This document shows, in pieces, positions 53,329 to 63,031 of a stretch of DNA of 64,000 bases. Under the pieces are notes generated by a model, which was not told the DNA's origin, ran no database searches, and saw nothing but the letters and a program-made list of their open reading frames with translations. The stretch comes from Butyrivibrio sp. XPD2006 (GTDB lineage Bacteria > Bacillota > Clostridia > Lachnospirales > Lachnospiraceae). How positions within the stretch are numbered: the first letter of the stretch is position 1; every line of letters begins with the position of its first letter. The stretch covers positions 1 to 64,000 of the forward strand of contig NZ_ATVT01000008.1 in NCBI RefSeq assembly GCF_000420865.1, in the 5' to 3' direction. The position numbers were made by a program, and so were the translations under genes.

Positions 53329-54429
53329 ATGAATAAGAAAGTCAGTATAATAATTCCAGCATATAACATTGAAGATTATATAGGGAAATGTCTTGATTCA
53401 ATTCTTTCTCAGAACATAGATATGAATCTTTTGGAGATCATTGTCGTTGATGACGGATCTTCAGATAAGACCGGAGCTGTAATAGATGAGTATGCATCAA
53501 GAAATGCAAATATAAAGCCTATTCATAAGAAGAACGGCGGAGTATCAGCTGCCAGAAACGATGGGATCAAGGCTGCTACAGGCGATTATATCTTTTTCTT
53601 TGACGGAGATGATTTTCAGGAAAAAGAGACTTGCAGAGAGCTGGTAGAGATCATAGAAAGAGAATTTGCTGATGCTGTAATCTATGGCTACCACAGATTT
53701 AGAGATGGCGAGGTTTTTGAAACTAACTATCCTAAGTTTGATAAGACCGTTTATGAAAGCGACAGTATTATACGAGAAGTAATGCCTGCGTTTATAGGCC
53801 TTTCCAATGAGGATGTAAACAACTGGATAGCCGGTAAGCCCGATTCACTCTACGTTGAGAATCCTGCACTTTGGAGGATTCTTGTTAAGCGCAGCATTAT
53901 TGTAGACAACAACCTCAAATTCGATACAACTCTTAAAGTTGGAGAGGATACCTGCTTTATTTCCGAGTACCTTAGCTGCTGTAACAAGGTCTTTGTACAG
54001 CAGAAGTGTTATTACTATCTGGTTACTCGTGAATCATCAGCTATATTCAGGTATGAAAAAGAGCCTCTTTCCAAGCTTGATGGCAAGAAGCGTCTTAATG
54101 ATGCCAGAGAAAGGCTTGTTGACAGGATAAAGAATAGAAAAGGCGTAGATGTAACAGATACATTTGCCGGAACTATTGTAATGTCAGTGGTTGAGATGGC
54201 ATTTCTTTTATCCAAGCACAATCCTACAGTATCACGAAAAGACAGATATAAGGGATACAAAACTTTTGTTGATGATAAGAGAGTAAGAAAGCTCATTGAT
54301 GGCTTTGAGATAGGTCAGGGATCAATGGTCAAGAGGATGCCATTCATCTTCCTTAAGAAGGGATGGTTCCACTTATTGTTCCTTGCGGCAACGATGCTGC
54401 ATGTCGTTGGATATGAGTTTAAAAGATAA
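53329..54429 (+). CDS. family 2 glycosyltransferase
   Basis: A 366-residue GT-A fold enzyme. N-terminal KVSIIIPAYNIEDYIGKCLDSILSQ, nucleotide-binding DDGSSDKTG and the metal site FFDGDDF (about residue 92). The C-terminal part has a hydrophobic stretch near the end (FHLLFLAATMLHVVGYEF). It should transfer a sugar to a growing surface glycan; donor and linkage are unknown. First gene of the glycan cluster. Confidence 0.9.
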   Translation: MNKKVSIIIPAYNIEDYIGKCLDSILSQNIDMNLLEIIVVDDGSSDKTGAVIDEYASRNANIKPIHKKNGGVSAARNDGIKAATGDYIFFFDGDDFQEKETCRELVEIIEREFADAVIYGYHRFRDGEVFETNYPKFDKTVYESDSIIREVMPAFIGLSNEDVNNWIAGKPDSLYVENPALWRILVKRSIIVDNNLKFDTTLKVGEDTCFISEYLSCCNKVFVQQKCYYYLVTRESSAIFRYEKEPLSKLDGKKRLNDARERLVDRIKNRKGVDVTDTFAGTIVMSVVEMAFLLSKHNPTVSRKDRYKGYKTFVDDKRVRKLIDGFEIGQGSMVKRMPFIFLKKGWFHLLFLAATMLHVVGYEFKR

Positions 54430-54460
54430 GAAATAACTTTAGAAATGATGTAATTGTACC

Positions 54461-55954
54461 ATGAAGATAAGAGAAACACTTAGCATTTCGATGCTTGCCT
54501 TACTGATCGGATTACTGGTAGTATTTTTCGGTCAGTATAAAATGAATTACTATTCTGATGAAATATGGACTTATGGCCTTGCCAATCATTTATCCGGTAT
54601 CTATCCGGATGTTGAAGAAGGCGTTAAATATTCTGGATATGGACCATTTGAAACTTTTGTTAAAGTAAAGGATAACACCAGATTTAATCCTGTTAATGTA
54701 TATAAGAATCAGGTACAGGATGTACATCCTCCGCTGTACTATTTTTTAATCAATACTGTGTGCTCGATTTTTCCGGATACATATAGTAAGTGGTATGGAA
54801 TCGCTGTGAACCTGTTATGGTTGATTCCTATAATTGTTCTGTTGTATAAACTGGGGAAGAAAATAACCAGCAGCCCGGTTGCTGCATTTGGTATCGCGGC
54901 TGCTTACGGTACAACCATAATCTTTATGGATACCATGCTTTTTATCAGGATGTATGTGCAGTTCACTTTTTTTGTTATTGCTATTTCATATCTGATCAAG
55001 AGATATTGGGATGAGCATCTTGATAAAAGATTTTGCATAGAACTTTCATTGATCCTAATTTTTGGAATGCTGACACATTACTATTTCCTGATATATTTCT
55101 TTGGACTGCTTGTAATTTTTGGATTTAAACTACGCGCAGATAAAAAAGCAGATGAACTTAAGAAACTTGTTAAAACAGTGGTTATTTCAGCAGTCATCTA
55201 CAGCGTTCTGTGGCTGCCTTTTTATGTTCATCTCTTTATCAGACATCGCGGAAGACAAGCATTTTATTATGCGCTTGTACCAAAGAAGATAATACGTGGT
55301 CCATTGTATATGCTTTCAGAGCTTAATATATATGCGTTAAATGGATTTGCTGTAATAATCATAATTGTGGCAGCTGTTCTCCTGGTGATCAGGAAAAAGA
55401 ACAAAGAGAAAGTATTTAGCTATGAAATAGTTATGTTTATTGCAGCTGCTTTTTACACCTTTGTTGTTGGTACAATTGCTCCGTTTATGGATGTCAGATA
55501 TCTTATGCCGATGGCATGGATATATGTTACATGCACTTATCTGGTAACCAGAAGCCTGGCAGAGCGTATAGTTAAAAAGAATATTATTGATTATGCTATA
55601 GTTGCGCTGTTTTTGGCTTTGAATATTATGAATTTCAGCCGCTATGGATGGATCATTCCCGCTGATTACTATGATGAAGAGCTTTTGGCAACCATGAAGA
55701 GCATGGAAGGATATGATGCATGCGTATATCTGGACGAGGAATGGAAGCCAATTCTGTTCTTTGAGGAATTACAGCACCCTCGCAGTTATACATTTGTTAA
55801 TGATGATATAGCAAATGATGTTTTTGATTCTATGGAAGAAGGATACTTCCTGCTTACATGTGTAGAGCCTGAAGCGGAAGAGAAACTGATAGAGAATCTC
55901 GATGCTGAGTTGATCTACAGTTATTCCGGCAGAAGCTATTATTTTGTACATTGA
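54461..55954 (+). CDS. GT39/ArnT-like membrane glycosyltransferase
   Basis: A 497-residue integral membrane protein of the GT-C type with about ten hydrophobic segments. The first extracellular loop has the acidic pair in YYSDEIWTYGLANHL and a later QDVHPPLYYFLI block, as in polyprenyl-phosphate-sugar-dependent transferases. It probably adds a sugar outside the membrane from a lipid-linked donor. Between a GT2 and an acyltransferase. Confidence 0.78.
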   Translation: MKIRETLSISMLALLIGLLVVFFGQYKMNYYSDEIWTYGLANHLSGIYPDVEEGVKYSGYGPFETFVKVKDNTRFNPVNVYKNQVQDVHPPLYYFLINTVCSIFPDTYSKWYGIAVNLLWLIPIIVLLYKLGKKITSSPVAAFGIAAAYGTTIIFMDTMLFIRMYVQFTFFVIAISYLIKRYWDEHLDKRFCIELSLILIFGMLTHYYFLIYFFGLLVIFGFKLRADKKADELKKLVKTVVISAVIYSVLWLPFYVHLFIRHRGRQAFYYALVPKKIIRGPLYMLSELNIYALNGFAVIIIIVAAVLLVIRKKNKEKVFSYEIVMFIAAAFYTFVVGTIAPFMDVRYLMPMAWIYVTCTYLVTRSLAERIVKKNIIDYAIVALFLALNIMNFSRYGWIIPADYYDEELLATMKSMEGYDACVYLDEEWKPILFFEELQHPRSYTFVNDDIANDVFDSMEEGYFLLTCVEPEAEEKLIENLDAELIYSYSGRSYYFVH

Positions 55955-55986
55955 ATCAGCAGTTTATCTAAAGAGTAAAGGCAAAT

Positions 55987-57036
55987 ATGTCAGAGCAAAG
56001 GAAAATTAGTATCGGATCATTCAATTTATATATTGGTATTGCGATGGTCTGTGTCGTTCTGGCACATACCATTGGACTGTTTCCTTCAGATTCACTTTCA
56101 ATAGTCTTCAGGGCTGTCTTTGAAGTGATCACCTATGTAGGGGTTGCAGGTTTTGCCATAATAGCCGGATACAAGCTAAGACTACCCGGTAATCTGAAGA
56201 AATACATAATCAGAACTTGTAAAGATTACCTTAAGCTGTATTATGCTTTCGGACTTATAACAGTACTACTTTTTGGTATTATTCATTTTCTGTGTTTTCG
56301 ATATATACCGGGAACCATTAAAGAAATGGGCCTGATGGCAACAGGTTTTTTGTTTGCCGTATATCCTCCGATCCCAGTGGGAGATGTGACTATATATTCA
56401 TGTGGACCTTTATACTTTATTGTTGCCTTTATCGTTGCAGAAGTGATAACAGTAACAATTCTTTGTCTTGCTAAGAGGTATAGTGGGATAATAATCGCAA
56501 TAACCATGCTTTTGGGCAGCGTTCTTATGAATGTTCTTACGGGATGTCCTTTTGCGTTGTCATCAGCCATGTTATTTACAGGCTGTATTTACGCCGGATA
56601 CCTTCTCAGGGAAAAGAGCTTTTTCGATAAGACAATGAATCCGGTAGCCGTTCTTATTACTACGGTGATAAGCGTAGGTATTTACCTGCTTAAGTATATT
56701 CCCGCACTTAAGAATTTTGAGTTTTTGCTTGCTACAATAGCCGGGATATTTGCAGGTACAATCCTGATCAATTACTGTATATTGCTATCAACTAAGAAGA
56801 ACAGATTTACCTCCTTCATGAAAGAGATTGGAAGAGTAAGCTTCTTTGTATTGGGGGCCCATACTATAGAGTATTTTTCAATCCCATGGTATCTGATTGT
56901 TGAGAAGATGACCGGTATGCCCGCAGAACTTGGCGTTTTGGTGATATATAGCATCAGACTGATCATCATATTTGTGATAGTAAAGATCACTGTTCGCATA
57001 TACAAAAGGATCCTATCAAAGAATAAAAAGAAATGA
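55987..57036 (+). CDS. AT3-family membrane acyltransferase
   Basis: A 349-residue protein with about ten membrane segments. The N-terminal SFNLYIGIAMVCVVLAHTIGLFP contains the His of the acyltransferase-3 family. Such enzymes move acyl groups (often acetyl) onto extracellular sugars. Its stop overlaps the AMP-ligase start (ATGA), linking it to the acyl-activating module. Confidence 0.8.
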   Translation: MSEQRKISIGSFNLYIGIAMVCVVLAHTIGLFPSDSLSIVFRAVFEVITYVGVAGFAIIAGYKLRLPGNLKKYIIRTCKDYLKLYYAFGLITVLLFGIIHFLCFRYIPGTIKEMGLMATGFLFAVYPPIPVGDVTIYSCGPLYFIVAFIVAEVITVTILCLAKRYSGIIIAITMLLGSVLMNVLTGCPFALSSAMLFTGCIYAGYLLREKSFFDKTMNPVAVLITTVISVGIYLLKYIPALKNFEFLLATIAGIFAGTILINYCILLSTKKNRFTSFMKEIGRVSFFVLGAHTIEYFSIPWYLIVEKMTGMPAELGVLVIYSIRLIIIFVIVKITVRIYKRILSKNKKK

Positions 57037-58688
57037 ATGCAGTAAACACATGTTATGAAAAAGTGAATATGTGCGATGAATACAGTACTCTGCGAGACTT
57101 TATCCTTGGTAAGGCTGATATATACAGTAAAAAGACTGTATTCCAGTTTTGGGGCAAAGGTAGAGAACTGGTAAACATTACTTACGGTCAGCTGTCAAAG
57201 GACATCCACGCCCTTGGAACATATTTACTTAGCCGTGGATACAGGAAACAGCACATAGCCATTATCTCAGAGAATTCCTATGACTGGATACGACTGTTTT
57301 TTGCTATTTCCTTCAGCGGAAATATATGTGTGCCGATAGCAAGAGACCTGGGCGGGGCAATTGTGGCGGAAAATCTTAGAAATTCTGATTGTTCTTGCGT
57401 ATTTTACTCAGAAAAGTGTGTAAAGCTTATTGATTCTATAAATGAGGATCATCCTGATTTAATGAATAATCTTTATCCTATGAATGATATTGGATCATAC
57501 ATAGATGATGGGCAGGAGCTGATAGATTCAGGTGATGAGTCTTTTGCTGAATACAAATGTGAACCAGATGATGTTGCAGCAATCTACTTCACTTCCGGTA
57601 CAACAGGAAGCCAGAAATGTGTTCAGTTAACTCACGAAAATCTTGCTTTTAATATTTTGGCCGGTAGAGAGAGACTTTCTACTGCGGTACATAGAGATCA
57701 TACACTTGTAGTTTTGCCGCTTACACATGTGTTTTCTTTTATAGTCATGTGTTATATTTTTCACTATGGTAGATATGGATTTATCTGTTCGGGAATGAAA
57801 GCTTTTTTTCCGGATATTAATGAGATAAGGCCAGATATTATAGGCATGGTTCCGCTGTTTATGGAAACTGTGTATAAAGAAGTGAATAATGAACTGAGGT
57901 CAAAGGGGAAGCTTAAAGCCTATAAGAGGTTATGTGCTGTTTCAAATGTTTTGCTGAAAGTGCATATTGATCTGAGACCGGTTTTGTTCAAAGAGATAAG
58001 AAATAAGTTTGGAGGAAACCTTAGGCAGATCATTGCCGGAGGTGCTCCACTTAGTCAGACCATAATTGATGAGTTCCACAATTGGGGAGTCGATATCGCG
58101 CTGGGCTATGGTATTACAGAATGTGCACCGGTTATTGCTGTTTCGGATTATAAAGATTCAATGCCAAATTCTGTAGGTAGGCCCTTTGATGGCCTTGAGG
58201 TTATAATAGACACCCCTGATGATAAGGGCATTGGTGAGATATGTGTAAAAGGTCCTGCAGTAATGAAGGGCTACTACAACAATCCGCAGGAAACTGCAAA
58301 AGCCCTCGAAGGTGGAATGTTCCACACAGGAGATCTTGGATATCTGAATGATGACGGGTATCTGTTTATCACAGGCAGGATCAAGAACCTTATCATCCTC
58401 AGCAACGGAGAGAATATATCACCTGAGCTGATAGAGGGCAGGGTCAGTGAACACACCATTGTAAAAGAGGTGTTGGCATACCAGAAGGATAATCAGATAG
58501 TTGCAGAGATCTATCCCAATAAGAGTTTTATAGAGAAGAATAATATAGCGAACGATAAGGAGCAGATTTCCGACATTATAAATGCTGTAAATAAATCACT
58601 TCCTCCCTATGCACGAATTGGAGAGATAGTGATAAGAAATGAAGAGTTTAAAAAGAATTCATCTAAGAAGATAATCAGAAACCAGTAA
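57033..58688 (+). CDS. AMP-forming acyl/acid ligase (ANL superfamily)
   Basis: A 551-residue adenylate-forming enzyme. Core motifs: YFTSGTTGSQKCVQLTHEN (about 185-203), the acyl-binding GYGITECAPVIAVS block, HTGDLGYLNDDGYLFITGRIKNLI and the C-terminal Lys in NSSKKIIRN. It resembles long-chain acyl-CoA or acyl-ACP synthetases more than DltA. With the carrier protein gene 14 bases downstream it probably loads an acyl group onto that carrier (inference). Confidence 0.85.
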   Translation: MNAVNTCYEKVNMCDEYSTLRDFILGKADIYSKKTVFQFWGKGRELVNITYGQLSKDIHALGTYLLSRGYRKQHIAIISENSYDWIRLFFAISFSGNICVPIARDLGGAIVAENLRNSDCSCVFYSEKCVKLIDSINEDHPDLMNNLYPMNDIGSYIDDGQELIDSGDESFAEYKCEPDDVAAIYFTSGTTGSQKCVQLTHENLAFNILAGRERLSTAVHRDHTLVVLPLTHVFSFIVMCYIFHYGRYGFICSGMKAFFPDINEIRPDIIGMVPLFMETVYKEVNNELRSKGKLKAYKRLCAVSNVLLKVHIDLRPVLFKEIRNKFGGNLRQIIAGGAPLSQTIIDEFHNWGVDIALGYGITECAPVIAVSDYKDSMPNSVGRPFDGLEVIIDTPDDKGIGEICVKGPAVMKGYYNNPQETAKALEGGMFHTGDLGYLNDDGYLFITGRIKNLIILSNGENISPELIEGRVSEHTIVKEVLAYQKDNQIVAEIYPNKSFIEKNNIANDKEQISDIINAVNKSLPPYARIGEIVIRNEEFKKNSSKKIIRNQ

Positions 58689-58702
58689 AAGGAGAATTTA
58701 AA

Positions 58703-58933
58703 ATGCTGGATAAGATAATAGATATTTTGTCAGGCTACAGTGAATGCGATAAGTCAGAGATAACCAGGGACTCATCACTTGTAGTTGATCTGGGACTTAC
58801 ATCACTGGATGTACTTAAGATCGTCATGAATCTTGAAGAAGAATTTGGAATTGAATTTGATGAGGATGAAGTAGCAGAAATCACAACTGTTGGAGATTTG
58901 GAAGACTGCATTAAGAAACTTCAGGAAGACTAA
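58703..58933 (+). CDS. acyl carrier protein
   Basis: A 76-residue acidic carrier of the ACP fold. The phosphopantetheine Ser is S34 in LGLTSLDVLK (DSL in fatty-acid ACP, TSL here). It has the usual four-helix pattern and EEFGIEFDEDEV block. AAGGAG precedes the ATG. Its place between an AMP-ligase and an ABC exporter points to a dedicated carrier rather than the housekeeping AcpP. Confidence 0.92.
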   Translation: MLDKIIDILSGYSECDKSEITRDSSLVVDLGLTSLDVLKIVMNLEEEFGIEFDEDEVAEITTVGDLEDCIKKLQED

Positions 58934-59772
58934 TGGACAAGAAATGGACAACTGTCATAGATGATGACAGTAAAAAGAGAATATCGATTCGTGAGCTGTC
59001 AGAGTATAGATACATGATATATATGCTCTTTAAGAGAAATTATAAGCTCATTTATCAGCAGACTCTTTTGGGACCATTATGGCTCGTACTGGGACCTGTT
59101 TTTTCTTCAGGAATCTTTTCTCTTATCTTCGGATATATAGGCAGGTTTGATTCTGACGGGATTCCTTATTTCCTGTTCAGTATTACAGCCAACATACTAT
59201 GGATCACATTTCAGGGATGTGTGAACAAGAATGCTAATATATTTCAGGATAATGCGTATCTGTACGGTAAGGTATATTTTCCAAGACTTGCAGTTCCGCT
59301 GGCAAACATGTTTTACGCTCTGATGAGCTTTGTGGTCAGGCTTCTTGTGTGCGCCTTCGTATGGCTCTTTTACCTTAAAAGGGGACAGGCACAGTTTACC
59401 GGAATGGCACTGGCCTTCGCACTTATATGCCCGGTCCTGGTCACAGTTCTTGGAACTTCGATCGGAATGCTGATCTCATCGCTTTCTGTAAAGTATAGGG
59501 ATCTGGCTAAGGGAACAGGTTTTATAGTACAGCTTTTCCTTTACACAAGCCCTGTAATATACTCGACTGCTCAGATACCTGAAAAGATAAGATTTCTCTT
59601 TTACATAAATCCTCTTACGGGATTTATAGAGTGTTTCAGATATGGATTTACAGGAGCAGGAAAGCTGAATATCAGTAGTTTCGTGGTTAGCCTGATAACG
59701 ACTGTAGTCATTACTGTGATATCTGTGGTGGTATATGAGAGAATCTCCAGGGATGCGGTTGATATTGTCTGA
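58933..59772 (+). CDS. polysaccharide ABC exporter, membrane subunit
   Basis: A 279-residue ABC-2 type permease (Wzm/TagG-like) with six membrane segments; RNYKLIYQQTLLGPLWLVLGPVFSSGIFSLIFG is the family N-terminal block. With the ATPase encoded 15 bases downstream it should export a lipid-linked glycan. The start codon overlaps the ACP stop by one base. Confidence 0.9.
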   Translation: MDKKWTTVIDDDSKKRISIRELSEYRYMIYMLFKRNYKLIYQQTLLGPLWLVLGPVFSSGIFSLIFGYIGRFDSDGIPYFLFSITANILWITFQGCVNKNANIFQDNAYLYGKVYFPRLAVPLANMFYALMSFVVRLLVCAFVWLFYLKRGQAQFTGMALAFALICPVLVTVLGTSIGMLISSLSVKYRDLAKGTGFIVQLFLYTSPVIYSTAQIPEKIRFLFYINPLTGFIECFRYGFTGAGKLNISSFVVSLITTVVITVISVVVYERISRDAVDIV

Positions 59773-59787
59773 CCTTAAGGAAATGAT

Positions 59788-60948
59788 ATGAGTAACGATT
59801 CTGTTTTAAAGATAGTTGATCTGAACAAAAAATTTCATAAGGGAACAATATCCATTAAGGATCTTACCGGAAGGAATCATGATAACGATTTTCTGGCGAT
59901 AAAGGACTTTAACCTTGAAGTCAGAAAAGGCGAGATACTTGGAATCATTGGTCAGAACGGCGCCGGCAAATCAACTCTTTTAAAGCTGATCTCAAGGATA
60001 ACTTCGCCCACAAGCGGCAAGATATACATAGACGGTAAGATCAGCAGCCTCCTTGAAGTGGGAACGGGCTTCCATCCGGAACTTACCGGAAGAGAGAATA
60101 TTTACCTTAACGGCTCCATTCTTGGCATGAGAAGATCTGAGATCAATGAAAAGGTAGAAGAGATCATAGATTTTTCAGAGTGCAGAGACTTTATTGACAC
60201 TCCGGTAAAAAGATATTCCTCAGGAATGTACGTAAGACTGGCCTTTGCAGTGGCAGTGCATCTAAGGAGCGACATCTTAATCATGGATGAAGTGCTCTCG
60301 GTCGGAGATGTTCAGTTCCAGAAAAAGTGCCTTGATAAGATAAAAGAGATTTCAGGTGATAAGAACAGAACAATCCTGTATGTAAGCCACAATCTTGAAA
60401 CAGTTAAAAGACTGTGTACCAGATGCATTGTTATCGATAAGGGCATCAAGAAATTCGATGGTGACGTAAAAGAAGCAATAGACTGCTACATGGGAAACAT
60501 CGTTACGGATGAGGACAGGATTGACCTTTCGGAAACATTAAGACCCGGATGGCTTCAGCGAAGCGATGTAAGGATCACTAAGGCAGAATATGTCAGCAAA
60601 GATCTGAATTCCCTTAAGCTTGGAATTGATTTTAAGATAAATAAGTCAGTTCAAAAAGTAGGCATAAGAGTAGAGATTGCGGATGAAGAGAGGGTGTTTG
60701 CAACAGCTCTTTTCACGAATCTGTTCAGCGCTAATGAGGGCGAAACAGTTTACAGAGAGATCGACATTGATACGGCTTCAATTATGAACGGACATTATAA
60801 TGTCGTTTATACGGTATTTACAATGGATGCCTTTGGCAATACTGTTGATCTCGACTGTATTACCGGACTTGATATAGTTCTTGACGATGAAAGAAGAAAT
60901 AGGACTCTTATCTGGCACAATGAGCAATGGGGTAATGTTTGCCTTTAA
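59788..60948 (+). CDS. polysaccharide ABC exporter, ATPase subunit with C-terminal Wzt-like domain
   Basis: A 386-residue ATPase. Walker A GQNGAGKST (55-63), signature YSSGMYVRLAF, Walker B ILIMDEVLSVGD and switch His in YVSHNLE. From about residue 245 a beta-rich C-terminal domain resembles the Wzt carbohydrate-binding domain that recognises a modified glycan end before export. Here a modification by the acyltransferase module is a natural candidate signal (inference). Confidence 0.9.
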   Translation: MSNDSVLKIVDLNKKFHKGTISIKDLTGRNHDNDFLAIKDFNLEVRKGEILGIIGQNGAGKSTLLKLISRITSPTSGKIYIDGKISSLLEVGTGFHPELTGRENIYLNGSILGMRRSEINEKVEEIIDFSECRDFIDTPVKRYSSGMYVRLAFAVAVHLRSDILIMDEVLSVGDVQFQKKCLDKIKEISGDKNRTILYVSHNLETVKRLCTRCIVIDKGIKKFDGDVKEAIDCYMGNIVTDEDRIDLSETLRPGWLQRSDVRITKAEYVSKDLNSLKLGIDFKINKSVQKVGIRVEIADEERVFATALFTNLFSANEGETVYREIDIDTASIMNGHYNVVYTVFTMDAFGNTVDLDCITGLDIVLDDERRNRTLIWHNEQWGNVCL

Positions 60949-60959
60949 ACGGGGGATAT

Positions 60960-61910
60960 ATGAAGTATTCACTGATAATTCCTGTATATAATGTTCAGGA
61001 TCTGCTAAAGAGATGCCTTGATTCGGTAGTAAGGCAAAACTACAGCGATCTGGAAGTAATACTGGTAGATGATGGATCCACGGATGGTTCCGGAACTATA
61101 TGTGATGAATACGCCGAAAAGTATGATTACATTAAGGTCATTCATCAGAGTAATCAGGGGCTGTCCGGTGCAAGAAATACCGGACTGAAAGCGTCCACAG
61201 GAGAATGGATATTATTCCTGGATTCGGATGATTACTGGGCCGACGACTTTTTTACAGCCATAGACAAGGCTATGGAAAAATATCCTTCGGATTACTATAA
61301 GTTCAATTACCAGAAGGTGTATGATGACAAAGAGCCGGAGAGAAGCCCTCTTATCGTGGAGAATGAGGCATTGGACATTTCTTCGGAAGATGCAAAACTT
61401 TCGTTCTTAACAGACAGGATGCTGGTATACTCTGTTGGATGGGAAGCACATACAGGTGTTTATAAAAAGAGCATTATAGACAGATCAGGACTGGAGTTTA
61501 CCGATACAAAAGAGGTATTTGCTGAGGATCTTCTTTTTACCATGAGATATATATTGCGATGCAACAGCGTATATCTAATTTGCAATTTGCTGTACATGTA
61601 TTATACTCGTGAAGGTTCGCTTTCAAAGAGCGTCGATGAGAAGACGATGATAAGCAGGCTGTTCTGCCTGTTAAATGTCCTTTGGGAAGATATCCGTGAT
61701 AGAGAAACGCTAAAAAAGAACTTTTACAGAATTTATTTTTGCGTTATAAACTTTCATGTTGTTTATAATCTGAAAGATGTTGATATAGATACACTTAGAA
61801 ATCAGATAAAAGAGCATAGTAGGCAAAAGCCGTTTAACAAGCTGGATAGATCTGTTAAAAGAGATGACAACCTTTGGCAAAGGATCGCCGAGGGAAGGAA
61901 TTGGTTATGA
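60960..61910 (+). CDS. family 2 glycosyltransferase
   Basis: A 316-residue GT2 enzyme. KYSLIIPVYNVQDLLKRCLDSVVRQ, DDGSTDGSG and the metal site FLDSDDYW. The C-terminal part EVFAEDLLFTMRY is typical of this subgroup. The start is ATG 60960 after GGGGG; the frame to 60939 overlaps the ATPase gene without a ribosome binding site. Confidence 0.9.
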   Translation: MKYSLIIPVYNVQDLLKRCLDSVVRQNYSDLEVILVDDGSTDGSGTICDEYAEKYDYIKVIHQSNQGLSGARNTGLKASTGEWILFLDSDDYWADDFFTAIDKAMEKYPSDYYKFNYQKVYDDKEPERSPLIVENEALDISSEDAKLSFLTDRMLVYSVGWEAHTGVYKKSIIDRSGLEFTDTKEVFAEDLLFTMRYILRCNSVYLICNLLYMYYTREGSLSKSVDEKTMISRLFCLLNVLWEDIRDRETLKKNFYRIYFCVINFHVVYNLKDVDIDTLRNQIKEHSRQKPFNKLDRSVKRDDNLWQRIAEGRNWL

Positions 61911-63031
61911 AACGAATTTTACTTGTAAACGATATAGCATGCGGAGGCGGAGTTGAGAAGCTCATGATGGACTTTGTTAATGCATGGCATGACAAATATG
62001 AACTGACTGTGCTTCTCCTTGATCAGGAAAAGAAAGAATATAATGACGGGACTTTTCCCGAAAACGTGAGGGTTATTATTCAGGATCAGCTTTCTGACAG
62101 CAGGAACCCTCTTAAGTGGGGATACATTAAGTTTGTCAGACATTATAAAAACAAGTTTATCAAAGACTCCATCAATAACAGCAATTATGACCTTGTGATA
62201 GCTATGAAGGACGGATGGGTTTCAAAATATGTTGCCGAAACTGCGGTAGATACAAAGATCATGTGGCATCACACTGATTACAACAGCTATTACTATACAT
62301 ATGACATATTTGGAGGACCTAAGACAGAATTTGAATTCCTTAAGCGTTACCAATATGTTGTTTGCGTCTCTGAAGATGTCAAAAATGGGATAAAAGATAT
62401 CATTGGCGACACAGGGAATCTTGTTGTAAAATATAACCCGCTTAAGTGGGAAGAAATAATCGAGAAAGCAAAAGAACCGGTTGTAGACGTCGTAAAAGAA
62501 GATGGAAAGACATACTTTACAGTGGTTGGTAGAATAAACTATCAAAAGGGTTATGACCTTTTGCTGGAAGCAGCTCACATGCTGGAGATTGATGGTTATA
62601 ACTTTGAAGTGTGGGTTGTAGGTGGTACTGAGAGCTGGAGCGATGAGCAGTACAGGCTCGAAAGATCCGTGAAAAGACTTGGTATTAAGTCTGTTAAGTT
62701 TTTGGGTGTAAGAAAGAATCCGTACAAGTACATGAAGTACGCGGACTGGGTGCTTTCATCATCAATTTTTGAGGGGTTTTCTTTTGTAAGTCAGGAGGCG
62801 GCTATCTTGGATAAGCCAATGCTGCTAACAGATTGTGGGGGAGTAAGAGAACTGCTTGGAGATAACGAGTATGGACTCGTCATGGAAAAGTCAGTGATTG
62901 GAATTTATCAGGGCATGAAAAAGGTTCTGGATAATCCTGGTCTTCTTGAGGGGTATACAAAGAAGATATGTGAGCGTAAGAGCATCATAAATTACGATGA
63001 CAGGATGGCAGAAATTGAAAAGATCTTATGA
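61907..63031 (+). CDS. family 4 glycosyltransferase
   Basis: A 374-residue GT-B enzyme. N-terminal LLVNDIACGGGVEKLMMDFV, a C-terminal donor domain with VVGRINYQKGYDLLLEAA, and the E-x7-E-type region SIFEGFSFVSQEAAILDKPMLLTDCGG. The ATG at 61907 overlaps the preceding stop (ATGA) and follows GGAAGGA. The frame to 61874 is unsupported. Confidence 0.9.
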   Translation: MKRILLVNDIACGGGVEKLMMDFVNAWHDKYELTVLLLDQEKKEYNDGTFPENVRVIIQDQLSDSRNPLKWGYIKFVRHYKNKFIKDSINNSNYDLVIAMKDGWVSKYVAETAVDTKIMWHHTDYNSYYYTYDIFGGPKTEFEFLKRYQYVVCVSEDVKNGIKDIIGDTGNLVVKYNPLKWEEIIEKAKEPVVDVVKEDGKTYFTVVGRINYQKGYDLLLEAAHMLEIDGYNFEVWVVGGTESWSDEQYRLERSVKRLGIKSVKFLGVRKNPYKYMKYADWVLSSSIFEGFSFVSQEAAILDKPMLLTDCGGVRELLGDNEYGLVMEKSVIGIYQGMKKVLDNPGLLEGYTKKICERKSIINYDDRMAEIEKIL

